From: a virus | Direction: 5' to 3' (one strand) | IMG/VR virus record: IMGVR_UViG_3300008267_000194 | Location: 1 to 51,071 of that record | DNA: 51,071 nucleotides | Shown: piece by piece, positions 41,640-48,950 of the stretch | Layout: every line of letters starts with the position of its first letter | Numbering within the stretch: the stretch's first letter is position 1 | The notes under the pieces: model-generated | Seen by the model: the letters and a program-made list of their open reading frames with translations, nothing else | The model's database searches: none | Told to the model about the DNA's origin: nothing | Made by a program: the position numbers and the translations under genes

Positions 41640-41904
41640 ACGAGACCGCTCTATAGCTATCGGTGAGTATACCGATGAATCGTTTGTGTTGTTAGAGGAT
41701 GGTAATGGCGAGCTTAAGAGCTTTGCTAATGCCATGCAAGCATTTTCATATCTACGCTCTATCCATGAGCCTACAAGAGCAAGTCCTAAGACTGTTGCTG
41801 TATTCGAGACTCCTGCAAGAGCTGTTGATAACCTTTCGAAATACAAAGGTAATCTAGCTCTCAAGGAAGTAACTAAAGACGTATTTTTTGCACATCGATC
41901 ATGA
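41584..41904 (+). CDS. Hypothetical protein
   Basis: A 106-residue protein counted from ATG 41584 (ILTHKFSKTNPSEVLFFKRD); the frame extends to 41548, and 56 bases overlap the deaminase gene even from the later start. Segments include SIAIGEYTDESFVLLEDGNG and AMQAFSYLRSIHEP. The C-terminus ends with DVFFAHRS at an ATGA overlap with the next gene. No family recognised. Confidence 0.5.
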   Translation: MILTHKFSKTNPSEVLFFKRDRSIAIGEYTDESFVLLEDGNGELKSFANAMQAFSYLRSIHEPTRASPKTVAVFETPARAVDNLSKYKGNLALKEVTKDVFFAHRS

Positions 41905-42752
41905 AAATTCAATTAGCCAGTGATGTCCACTTAGAGTTTGGACCCATTTCATTTGACAACCACGGTGCAGACGTCCTTGTGTTGTCTGGTGATATTTGCG
42001 TTGCTGCAGACCTATTGAATCGTGATGAGACGGGAATCATAGATCGTTTCGATCGTTCATCTAGAATTCACACATTCTTCCAAGAGTGCTGTTCTCGTTT
42101 TAAGAATGTAATCTACATTATGGGTAACCACGAACACTACCATGGCGACTTTGCAAAGACGTTCGATAAGCTCAAAGACCGTTTGGGATACCTGGTCAAC
42201 TTGCACATTCTTGAAAAAGAATCAGTAATGATCGACGATGTGACCTTCATTTGTGGTACTCTTTGGACTAATATGAACAAAGAAGATCCAATGACTATGG
42301 CACACATTCGTAGTATAATGAACGACTACAGAATCATTGACGATTCTCGTGAGCCAGTTCACTATAGAGATGCTGATGGTAACTTCCATACCCGTACTGG
42401 TAAATTCTCTGCCATGGGTTCTGTTGTTGAGCATAAAGATATGCTTGTGTTTATCAAGAAGACAATCGAAGCTAATCCAACTGGTAAGTTTGTGGTTGTT
42501 GGACATCATGCTCCGAGCAAGTTGTCAACTAAACCTCAGTATGACAAAGAATTCCTTATGAATGGGGCATACAGCTCCGATCTTTCTGAGTTTATTCTTA
42601 ATCATCCTCAGATTAAACTTTGGACACATGGTCATACTCACTCAGCGTTTGATTACTTAATTGGAACTACACGCATTGTTTGTAATCCACGTGGTTATGA
42701 TGGTCATGAAGATAATACAGGTTTTGACATTACGAAGATTCTTGAAGTCTAA
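41901..42752 (+). CDS. Calcineurin-like metallophosphoesterase
   Basis: A 283-residue enzyme with the complete metal set: ASDVHLEF, LVLSGDI, IMGNHEHYHGD, VVGHHAPS and THGHTHS. It is separate from gp47 and lacks its nuclease context. The family includes phosphodiesterases and nucleotide or RNA end-processing enzymes; the substrate is unknown. A hairpin follows the stop. Confidence 0.85.
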   Translation: MKIQLASDVHLEFGPISFDNHGADVLVLSGDICVAADLLNRDETGIIDRFDRSSRIHTFFQECCSRFKNVIYIMGNHEHYHGDFAKTFDKLKDRLGYLVNLHILEKESVMIDDVTFICGTLWTNMNKEDPMTMAHIRSIMNDYRIIDDSREPVHYRDADGNFHTRTGKFSAMGSVVEHKDMLVFIKKTIEANPTGKFVVVGHHAPSKLSTKPQYDKEFLMNGAYSSDLSEFILNHPQIKLWTHGHTHSAFDYLIGTTRIVCNPRGYDGHEDNTGFDITKILEV

Positions 42753-42765
42753 CAAAGTGATAAAG

Positions 42766-42791
42766 AAAATGAATTAGAAAGTTCATTTTTG
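42766..42791 (+). terminator. AT-rich terminator-like hairpin
   Basis: AAAATGAA (42766-42773), eight-base loop, TTCATTTT (42782-42789) and one more T. A perfect eight-pair but AT-rich stem between the phosphoesterase and rubrerythrin genes, so probably a weak terminator. Confidence 0.5.
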
Positions 42792-42828
42792 TACGATAGA
42801 TAATATATGGACTTTTGAAAGGAAAAGA

Positions 42829-43278
42829 ATGTCTGCAACGTTACACAATTTAGAAAAAGCATTGGCAGGTGAGTCAATGGCTCACATTAAGTATCGCTAC
42901 TTTGCAAGGATCGCTCATGAAGAGGGTTTTGAAGATGTAGCAAAACACTTTGAACAAACTGCTGATCAAGAGATCAAGCACGCCTGGGGTCACCTTGAAT
43001 TATTGATTGGTAAGCCTTCAACGAAGGAATGCTTGCAAAAAGCAATTGATGGTGAGACGTATGAGTTTACAGAAATGTATCCTGACTTCCATACAATTGC
43101 TGTTCGTGAAGGTGAATTACAAGCTGCTAAAGAAGCTCAAGATCAAATTGCTGAATCAAAAGAGCATGCTGAGCAGTTCAAGAAAGTTTTAGCATTGGCT
43201 GAGAAGAGATTTGCAGCTTTGAAGAAGGTTGAGGAACGTCATGCTGCTGCTTACACAAAAGTATTGGAGGCACTATAA
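42829..43278 (+). CDS. Rubrerythrin-like diiron protein
   Basis: A 149-residue ferritin-like four-helix protein. Metal-binding motifs: E15 in LAGESMAHIKY, ExxH at 48-51 (EIKHAWGH), GETYEFTEMYPDF, and a second ExxH at 135-138 (EERHAAAY). Rubrerythrins reduce hydrogen peroxide using electrons from a rubredoxin-like site. Here the rubredoxin domain is missing from this chain but is encoded by the next gene, which overlaps the stop (TAATG). Probably an oxidative-stress protein carried by the phage. AAAGGAA precedes the start. Confidence 0.88.
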   Translation: MSATLHNLEKALAGESMAHIKYRYFARIAHEEGFEDVAKHFEQTADQEIKHAWGHLELLIGKPSTKECLQKAIDGETYEFTEMYPDFHTIAVREGELQAAKEAQDQIAESKEHAEQFKKVLALAEKRFAALKKVEERHAAAYTKVLEAL

Positions 43279-43409
43279 TGTCTGAAAAGGTTTACGTTTG
43301 CATTGTTTGTGGCCACACATTGTCAGAAGCTGACTGGTTGAGTTTGCCTGATGAAGTTAACTGTCCTGAATGTGGCGTGTCAAAAAGTGACTATGTCTTG
43401 ATGGATTAA
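43278..43409 (+). CDS. Minimal rubredoxin-like protein
   Basis: A 43-residue ORF with C8-IV-C11-G and C29-PE-C32-G, the paired knuckles of the rubredoxin iron site (VCIVCGHTL and NCPECGVSKSDY). It is shorter than ordinary rubredoxins (about 53) because the stretch between the knuckles is reduced. The one-base overlap with the rubrerythrin gene argues that the two work together as a split rubrerythrin. Confidence 0.85.
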   Translation: MSEKVYVCIVCGHTLSEADWLSLPDEVNCPECGVSKSDYVLMD

Positions 43410-43417
43410 TATAAATA
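43410..43417 (+). promoter_or_regulatory. Late promoter (TATAAATA)
   Basis: An exact TATAAATA one base after the rubredoxin stop, followed by T. Initiation is expected near 43423, about 100 bases before the next ATG. Confidence 0.75.
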
Positions 43418-43422
43418 TCTCA

Positions 43423-43501
43423 TCTCATTCGGGATGGGAACAAGGTGGAGGTAACCTTGTAAAAAACCTTCACTGCTACGCCTTCGGGGTAGTAATTTTT
43501 T
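43423..43501 (+). ncRNA. Candidate structured leader or small RNA
   Basis: From the expected late start the RNA would contain a seven-pair hairpin ACAAGGT/ACCTTGT (43440-43446 with 43454-43460, loop GGAGGTA) and then a terminator-like hairpin with a UUCG loop (43474-43494) and six T. The product would be about 80 bases. It could be a stand-alone small RNA or an attenuator in front of the 43526 gene. No ORF fits. Confidence 0.5.
43474..43501 (+). terminator. UUCG-loop intrinsic terminator or attenuator
   Basis: TGCTAC-G-CC (43474-43482), loop TTCG, GG-GTAGTA (43487-43494) with one bulged G, then A and six T (43496-43501). It lies between a perfect late promoter and the next gene. Confidence 0.7.
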
Positions 43502-43525
43502 AAACTCGCTTAACAAGGAGCAATT

Positions 43526-43738
43526 ATGCTATTTTACGCAAACATGGCTATCGATGCCATTCAATCAGGAAAAACTTCCTGGCTCAATCAATTCGTCCAA
43601 GACGAATCTGTAAAAAAACCTCTCCAACAATTTGTAGATGCACAGACTTTGTTTACTAAACAAGTTGCCAAAACATATTGGGACGTGACTGGTGCTGCAG
43701 CAGAAACATTGGTTTCTAAAGTGTTTACACCAAAGTAA
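43526..43738 (+). CDS. Small helical protein, phasin-like character
   Basis: A 70-residue amphipathic helical protein (FANMAIDAIQSGKTSWLNQF-type start, then LQQFVDAQTLFTKQVAKTYWDV and ETLVSKVF). The 'FVDAQTxFTKQVAKT' region recalls phasins, which coat polyhydroxyalkanoate granules, but similarity is weak and length is short. It has a good AAGGAG ribosome site and follows the structured leader, so it may be a late gene. Function unknown. Confidence 0.6.
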   Translation: MLFYANMAIDAIQSGKTSWLNQFVQDESVKKPLQQFVDAQTLFTKQVAKTYWDVTGAAAETLVSKVFTPK

Positions 43739-43751
43739 TTGGAGATATATT

Positions 43752-44276
43752 ATGACTACTATTTTTTCTATACCTCCTTTCAAGGGCCTTGAAAATTTTA
43801 AGGATATGGATAAATTCTTTGTTGGCTTTGACGATCAATTCAATCGTCTTGCAAAACTTCATGATGATGTAACTAAGAACATTCCTAACTATCCACCTTA
43901 TAACATTAAGAAAACTGGTGACACAACTTATGTAATTGAGTTGGCTGTTGCTGGTTTTGCTAAGCAAGATATTGAGATTGAGCTTGCTGATGGTAAGATG
44001 GTTATCAAAGGCAATGTTCTAAATGCTGAGCAAGAAGATAACTTTCTGTTCAAAGGTATTGCAAACCGTGCATTCACACGTACATTTGCATTAGAAGACC
44101 AGATCGAAGTAAAGAATGCTGAGATGTTTAACGGTATGCTTCAAGTGTTTTTGGAAAGAATTATTCCTGAGCACAAGAAACCAAAGAAGATCGAAGTAAA
44201 AGAGGCCGGAGCTAAAAAGCAAAAGGTCAAACCAATGGGTGAACTTCTTCTCGAAGAAGACGAACGTAACCTGTAA
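43752..44276 (+). CDS. Small heat-shock protein Hsp20 (IbpA-like)
   Basis: A 174-residue protein from ATG 43752 (GGAG upstream); the longer frame from 43692 overlaps the previous gene. It has the alpha-crystallin domain: YNIKKTGDTTYVIELAVAGF, DIEIELADGKMVIKG, FLFKGIANRAFTRTFAL and GMLQVFLERIIPE, then a basic tail. It probably prevents protein aggregation during infection; Hsp20 genes are common in T4-like cyanophages. A terminator follows. Confidence 0.92.
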   Translation: MTTIFSIPPFKGLENFKDMDKFFVGFDDQFNRLAKLHDDVTKNIPNYPPYNIKKTGDTTYVIELAVAGFAKQDIEIELADGKMVIKGNVLNAEQEDNFLFKGIANRAFTRTFALEDQIEVKNAEMFNGMLQVFLERIIPEHKKPKKIEVKEAGAKKQKVKPMGELLLEEDERNL

Positions 44277-44283
44277 ACCAAGC

Positions 44284-44317
44284 AGCCAGCATCCACAAGG
44301 TGCTGGCTATTATTTTG
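44284..44317 (+). terminator. Intrinsic terminator after hsp20
   Basis: AGCCAGCA (44284-44291), nine-base loop, TGCTGGCT (44301-44308), then ATTATTTTG. A perfect eight-pair stem eight bases after the Hsp20 stop. Confidence 0.78.
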
Positions 44318-44329
44318 TTCAAAAGACAT

Positions 44330-44491
44330 ATGGGTAGAAACATGCACCAATTATCAGATTTTTGGAATTGGGTAGAAAAGACATTTACTCCTTCATACCA
44401 ATCGGAAGTAGAAATGTATTTAAATGACGCTGTAGATCATAAAGATCTTGAAAGCAGAATGGCAACTTTAATGCGTAGAGGTCTAATATGA
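44330..44491 (+). CDS. Small DUF3563-like protein
   Basis: A 53-residue protein from ATG 44330 (ATG 44342 also possible; an upstream GTG lies inside the terminator). The core FWNWVEKTFTP, SEVEMYLNDAVDHKDLESRMATL resembles DUF3563, small proteins ending in 'YL..A.D..DLE.R...L'. Function unknown. Its stop overlaps the next small ORF (ATGA). Confidence 0.6.
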   Translation: MGRNMHQLSDFWNWVEKTFTPSYQSEVEMYLNDAVDHKDLESRMATLMRRGLI

Positions 44492-44586
44492 AAATATTTA
44501 AAAAAATTGTTGACTGGATGATTGAAGTAGGTGAAGCTAGGGCTCGGCATTTAGCTAACAATCCTAGCTTGATGAGATGGTATTAA
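44488..44586 (+). CDS. Very small basic protein (DUF1127/YjiS-like)
   Basis: A 32-residue ORF, MKIFKKIVDWMIEVGEARA followed by RHLANNPSLMRWY. The amphipathic, Arg-rich helix recalls short DUF1127/YjiS proteins. Support comes from the ATGA overlap with the gene before it and the next ribosome site just after it. Function unknown. Confidence 0.5.
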   Translation: MKIFKKIVDWMIEVGEARARHLANNPSLMRWY

Positions 44587-44600
44587 TTTAAGGAAAAATT

Positions 44601-44912
44601 ATGGCTTATATTATGGGTGTGCAGTTGGTTAACGGCACAGATTTGATTGGAACTATTGATGGTCTCAATGACAATAGTGCTCACTCTATTACAATTGAGG
44701 ATCCAGCTCAAGTTGCAATGATGCCAACCCAAGGAGGTGCTCCAAACTCTATGAGTATTGGATTACTTCCTTGGATTCCGTACAGTGAAGAGAGTAGGTT
44801 TGTAATTTCAAAAGACAAGATTGTCACATCATACACGCCATCTGTTGACTTAATTAACAACTACAATAGGATCTTTGGATCAGGTATTCAAATTGCTTCA
44901 TCCATTAAATAA
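44601..44912 (+). CDS. Putative Sm/LSm-like small protein (second copy)
   Basis: A 103-residue protein with AAGGAAAA before ATG. The first strands (MGVQLVNGTDLIGTIDGLND, then SITIEDPAQVAMMP) and LLPWIPYSEESRFVISKDKIV fit an Sm-barrel pattern much like the protein at 24416. Possibly an RNA-binding ring protein. Prediction from the strand pattern only. Confidence 0.5.
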   Translation: MAYIMGVQLVNGTDLIGTIDGLNDNSAHSITIEDPAQVAMMPTQGGAPNSMSIGLLPWIPYSEESRFVISKDKIVTSYTPSVDLINNYNRIFGSGIQIASSIK

Positions 44913-45262
44913 TGCTTATGAAAAACCAGAATATTAATTATAAATTTGAAATAGATAAAGTTGGTACAAAAACAGTTAACCAGTTTATTGGCGTTGTTTG
45001 CGAAATACGATATAACTTTATTGGTAGCACAGATAATTACGTGAAGTCACGCCAATACATTCAACCAATAGATACTTCTAATTTGAATGTAAACACCTTT
45101 AAACCTTTGCCTGAGATAACCAAGGATGAATTAATTCAATGGTTAACATCATCTATCAATCCTATAAATTTTCAGCAAATGAAGCAAGCTATTTACGAAC
45201 AACTATATCCCGAGGTTTTGTATTTTAATATAGATTACTTCAAGGATCGTAGTGGATCTTAA
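44912..45262 (+). CDS. Conserved hypothetical phage protein
   Basis: A 116-residue protein whose ATG overlaps the previous stop (TAATG); the second Met at 44918 is another possible start. It contains VNQFIGVVCEIRYNFIGS, a strand-rich half and a helical LTKDELIQWL-like half ending YPEVLYFNIDYF. Similar proteins are found in many tailed phages without known function. It precedes the polymerase promoter. Confidence 0.6.
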   Translation: MLMKNQNINYKFEIDKVGTKTVNQFIGVVCEIRYNFIGSTDNYVKSRQYIQPIDTSNLNVNTFKPLPEITKDELIQWLTSSINPINFQQMKQAIYEQLYPEVLYFNIDYFKDRSGS

Positions 45263-45275
45263 CTGCTTGACATTG

Positions 45276-45281
45276 TATAAT
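45276..45281 (+). promoter_or_regulatory. Putative promoter before gp43 (TATAAT)
   Basis: A perfect TATAAT preceded by TTG. A TTGACA exists at 45267-45272 but only three bases upstream, so it cannot be the -35. At 17-base spacing the -35 (TGGATC) is poor. It may depend on an activator or on upstream contacts, as T4 middle promoters do; no good MotA box is seen. Confidence 0.4.
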
Positions 45282-45282
45282 A

Positions 45283-45299
45283 CTCTTTCATCTAAAGGG
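45283..45299 (+). promoter_or_regulatory. Hairpin over the gp43 ribosome site
   Basis: CTCTTT (45283-45288), loop CATCT, AAAGGG (45294-45299): six pairs with one T-G wobble. The right arm is the Shine-Dalgarno for ATG 45304. The left arm lies between the TATAAT and the expected transcription start. Confidence 0.45.
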
Positions 45300-45303
45300 T
45301 TAC

Positions 45304-47895
45304 ATGAATTTTTACACGAATATCCACATTCGCGGCAACGAGGTATTGCTTAGAGGAATTGAAGACGGAGAGAAGATCCAACTCTCTATTCCTTATAAGC
45401 CATACCTCTTCGTTCCTTCACACGACAACAACACTCCTTACAAGACCCTGAAAGGTCAACCAGTCAAACGTATCGACTTTGAGTCTATGCGTGAGGCTCG
45501 TGATTATGTTAACAGGTACAAAGACGTTAACAACTTTCCTGTTTACGGTCTTACAAACTTTGGCTACACGTTCATTAACGACAAGTACAAAGGTGAGATT
45601 CAGTACGACGTTACAAAGATCTCTGTAGTTACAATCGATATTGAGACCGCCTCTGACGACGGTTTCCCTGACATCGAAACTGCTAACAAGCAGATCACCG
45701 CTATCACACTCCGTAAGAACGACCAAGTAGTTTCTTTTGGTTTGCTTCCTTACGAACCAGAACTACCAAACGTCAAGTACTTCTTCTGTGAGAGTGAAGC
45801 TCACATGCTGGAGCAGTTTATCCAGGTGTGGTGCTCAAAGCAGTTTAGCCCCGACATCATTACTGGCTGGAACGTTGAGTTCTTTGACATGCCGTACATC
45901 GTTAACCGTATTCGACGTGTGCTTGGTGATTACAGTGTGAAGAAGTTGTCTCCTTGGGGAATAATGAATTCACGTGAGTTTGAGATTATGGGTAAGACTT
46001 ACAATCTTGAACAGCCTGTTGGTATCACTATTCTCGACTACATGGCACTGTATAAGAAGTTTTCATTCTCTCAACAAGAGAGTTTCAAACTTGACCACAT
46101 TGCGTTTGTCGAACTTGGCGAACGTAAGTTGGATTACACTGAGCTTGGATTCGAGACTCTCGATGAGTTCTACAAGGGTGACTTCCGCAACTACATGAAC
46201 TATAACATCCGAGACGTAGACTTGGTTTACCGATTGGATCAGAAGCTAAAGTTGATCGAGCAGGTATTTGCCATTGCATATGACGGCAAGGTGAACTACA
46301 TCGATACACTTGCTACTGTGCGTATGTGGGATACAATCATCCACAACTACTTACTCGAGAAGGGTATCGTGGTTGACAATCCAAAGGTGATTGAAAAGCA
46401 ACGTCAGATTGAAGGTGCTTACGTCAAGGATCCACAAGTTGGCAAACATAACTGGGTTGTCTCTTTTGACTTGAACAGTTTGTATCCGCACTTGATTATG
46501 CAATACAACATTAGTCCTGAGACTCTGACTGGCCAGTATGCACGATTTGCAAATAGCGAACGGTTCGATGACGATGGTATTCTGGTTGATTACAAAGTAA
46601 CGGACTCAATTGGAATGATCATCGAGGAGAATGTCCTTGATGATATGTCTATCCGTAATCAGCTCACTCAACAGAATGTAACAATCACACCTACTGGCTG
46701 TATGTTTGATCGTGACTACCAAGGATTCTTACCTAAGCTGATGGAGACTATGTACAACGATCGTTCTGCTTGGAAGAAGCGAATGATTGAAGCTAAAAAG
46801 AAGTATGAGAAGACTCCAACAGAAGCACTTGCTAATGAGGTTGCTCGTTGCCACAACATGCAACTTGCAAAGAAGATCCAACTGAACAGTGCTTATGGTG
46901 CTTTGTCTAACGTGTACTTCCGTTGGTTTGATCCTCGTCTAGCTGAGTCGATTACAAAGGCTGGCCAGTTATCCATTCGCTGGATGGAAAAGAAGATGAA
47001 TGAACATCTCAACAAGTTGTTCAAGACGACTGGTGAAGACTATGTGATTGCTTGCGATACTGACTCAATGTACATTCGTTTTGAGAAGTTAGTCGACACA
47101 GTGTTTAAGGATCAGACCGACCACGAGAAGATTGTTAACTTCCTTGATAAGGCTTGTGAGGAAAAGTTCGAACCGTTCATCGACAAGTGTTATGACCAGC
47201 TTGCTGTTCACGTTAATGCCTATCAACAAAAGATGAAGATGAAACGTGAAGCAATTGCCAACAAAGGTATTTGGACTGGTAAGAAGCATTACATTCTTAA
47301 TGTATATAACAACGAAGGTGTGGCTTACAAGGAACCAAAGCTGAAGATGCAAGGGATTGAAGCTGTAAGGAGTTCTACACCGTCTGCTTGTCGTGACTAC
47401 ATTAAGAAAGCTCTTGGTGTTATTATGAATGGTACACAAGAAGAACTAATATCTTACATCGAAAGAAGTAAGGTTGAGTTCCATAAGAAGCCTTTTGAAG
47501 AAGTAGCTTTCCCACGTAGTGTTCGTGGTCTAAGTAAGTACTACGATTCAAAGAATGGATACAAGAAAGCTTCCCGGGCTGGTGTTCCTATCCACGTCCG
47601 AGCTGCTCTTGTTCACAATCATTTGGTCAAGACAAAGAAGCTAGATAGTACTGTCAGTCCAATCTACGAAGGTGAGAAGATTAAGTTTGCTTACCTTACA
47701 ATGCCCAATCCTGTTCACGAGAATGTGTTTGCTACGACAGGACCTTTACATAAGCAGTTTGGACTTGAGAAGTATATCGATTACGAAACACAGTTCGACA
47801 AAGCATTCGTCGAGCCAATCAGAACAATTGTTAACGTGATGGGTTGGACTACAGAGAAGGCTAGTTCCACGTTAGACGACTTTTTCGGAGACTAA
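45304..47895 (+). CDS. gp43: Family B DNA polymerase gp43
   Basis: An 863-residue replicative polymerase with proofreading. Exonuclease motifs: D112-I-E114 (TIDIETAS), ITGWNVEFFDMPYI and YNIRDVDLVY. Polymerase motifs: A at D389 (DLNSLYPHLI), B KIQLNSAYGALSN, C at D585-T-D587 (CDTDSMYI) and GKKHYIL. The last residues LDDFFGD form the clamp-binding peptide for gp45. Length is close to T4 gp43 (898). No intron or split is seen. Confidence 0.97.
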   Translation: MNFYTNIHIRGNEVLLRGIEDGEKIQLSIPYKPYLFVPSHDNNTPYKTLKGQPVKRIDFESMREARDYVNRYKDVNNFPVYGLTNFGYTFINDKYKGEIQYDVTKISVVTIDIETASDDGFPDIETANKQITAITLRKNDQVVSFGLLPYEPELPNVKYFFCESEAHMLEQFIQVWCSKQFSPDIITGWNVEFFDMPYIVNRIRRVLGDYSVKKLSPWGIMNSREFEIMGKTYNLEQPVGITILDYMALYKKFSFSQQESFKLDHIAFVELGERKLDYTELGFETLDEFYKGDFRNYMNYNIRDVDLVYRLDQKLKLIEQVFAIAYDGKVNYIDTLATVRMWDTIIHNYLLEKGIVVDNPKVIEKQRQIEGAYVKDPQVGKHNWVVSFDLNSLYPHLIMQYNISPETLTGQYARFANSERFDDDGILVDYKVTDSIGMIIEENVLDDMSIRNQLTQQNVTITPTGCMFDRDYQGFLPKLMETMYNDRSAWKKRMIEAKKKYEKTPTEALANEVARCHNMQLAKKIQLNSAYGALSNVYFRWFDPRLAESITKAGQLSIRWMEKKMNEHLNKLFKTTGEDYVIACDTDSMYIRFEKLVDTVFKDQTDHEKIVNFLDKACEEKFEPFIDKCYDQLAVHVNAYQQKMKMKREAIANKGIWTGKKHYILNVYNNEGVAYKEPKLKMQGIEAVRSSTPSACRDYIKKALGVIMNGTQEELISYIERSKVEFHKKPFEEVAFPRSVRGLSKYYDSKNGYKKASRAGVPIHVRAALVHNHLVKTKKLDSTVSPIYEGEKIKFAYLTMPNPVHENVFATTGPLHKQFGLEKYIDYETQFDKAFVEPIRTIVNVMGWTTEKASSTLDDFFGD

Positions 47896-47896
47896 T

Positions 47897-48172
47897 ATGA
47901 CCTTAAACGAAGATGATGACTTTGGCTTTTCAGCTGTTAGTGAAGAAGAGCTTAGAAAATATGAGAATGAACTTAAAGCCGCTGTTGACGAGACTACTAC
48001 AACTGCTGTAGAATTAGAAGATAGATTAGCAAAACTATACGCCGCTATCATGCCGTTATTGAATAACCTAGAAAAAAATCCAGAGAGGGAATACATTCTC
48101 TGGCCTGGGCGTGATAAGAAGATTAAACAATTCAGAACTAAATTGAAAAATATTTACGAAGGGAAACCGTGA
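47897..48172 (+). CDS. Conserved hypothetical protein
   Basis: A 91-residue protein with an acidic N-terminus (MTLNEDDDFGFSAVSEEEL), a helical middle, and AAIMPLLNNLEKNPEREYILWPGR near the C-terminus followed by a basic helix. The last part is well conserved among T4-like marine phages. No function known. Two bases separate it from gp43, and its stop overlaps the next start (GTGA). Confidence 0.65.
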   Translation: MTLNEDDDFGFSAVSEEELRKYENELKAAVDETTTTAVELEDRLAKLYAAIMPLLNNLEKNPEREYILWPGRDKKIKQFRTKLKNIYEGKP

Positions 48173-48768
48173 TTAGATTTTATACAGACCACTTACATCC
48201 TTTGTATAGTTTAGATTATACGGTCCCTAAAGGTGGTGCTCATGATAACAATGGTAGTGACCACTTTGTAAGTTTTTATGAAGGTAAGGCGATTAACTAC
48301 CTGGATTTGGGTTGTGCTGGGGCTGCTATAGTTGAGTCTATGTTCAATAAAGGCCACAATTCATTTGGTGTTGACGGATCGGATGCTCAAAAGAAACAAG
48401 GAATGAATAGCTGGGGTAGAATCCCTGAGCGTTTGTTTAATGCTGATATTACAGAACCTTTCCATTTTGTTGATGAAGAAACAAAAGAAACATTTAAGTT
48501 TGATGTCATAACAGCCTGGGATGTAATGGAGCATCTATACGAAGACAAGCTTCCTGGATTTTGTAATAACCTGAAAAGTAACTTGAAACCAGATGGTGTG
48601 TTTATTTGCGGTATTGCTGATTTTGCTGATGAAGGATACCATGTAACTCTTCATAATAAAGAGTGGTGGATTGATATGTTCGATAAAAACGGAATTGCTT
48701 TGGTTTCTGATCAGTTTGATGAAATAGCAAGACACACAAGTTTCCATTTAAAATTGAAAATAAAATGA
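48169..48768 (+). CDS. Class I SAM-dependent methyltransferase
   Basis: A 199-residue protein starting at GTG 48169. SAM-binding motif I is LDLGCAGAAI, then an acidic residue in VDGSDAQ, VITAWDVMEHL as motif IV and DGVFICGIADF as motif V. It resembles small-molecule or glycan methyltransferases (type 11/23) rather than DNA methylases, lacking DPPY/NPPF. The substrate is unknown. It lies between gp43 and uvsX. Confidence 0.85.
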   Translation: MIRFYTDHLHPLYSLDYTVPKGGAHDNNGSDHFVSFYEGKAINYLDLGCAGAAIVESMFNKGHNSFGVDGSDAQKKQGMNSWGRIPERLFNADITEPFHFVDEETKETFKFDVITAWDVMEHLYEDKLPGFCNNLKSNLKPDGVFICGIADFADEGYHVTLHNKEWWIDMFDKNGIALVSDQFDEIARHTSFHLKLKIK

Positions 48769-48950
48769 AAGACTTTGAAACACATCCTAGAGGTACAGCA
48801 GAAGAGATTAGGTTGTCTCGAGCTCTTGCAAATGAGATTGAACAAATTACACATCAGTACGGTGGAGTAGTTCCGCACAACGTTATGGTGGCGTATAATA
48901 AGCTATACGAGCACTACGTGAAACAAATACAACATGAGGAAATGGAATGA
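48765..48950 (+). CDS. Small conserved hypothetical protein
   Basis: A 61-residue helical protein (GTAEEIRLSRALANEIEQI, then YNKLYEHYVKQIQHEEME). ATGA overlaps on both sides with the methyltransferase and uvsX make translation very likely. No family named. Possibly a small replication accessory, by position only. Confidence 0.6.
   Translation: MKDFETHPRGTAEEIRLSRALANEIEQITHQYGGVVPHNVMVAYNKLYEHYVKQIQHEEME

Noticed and set aside
42796-42808. GATAATAT before rubrerythrin as a promoter
   Set aside because: No acceptable -35 lies 16-18 bases upstream and it is not a late octamer, so it was left out.
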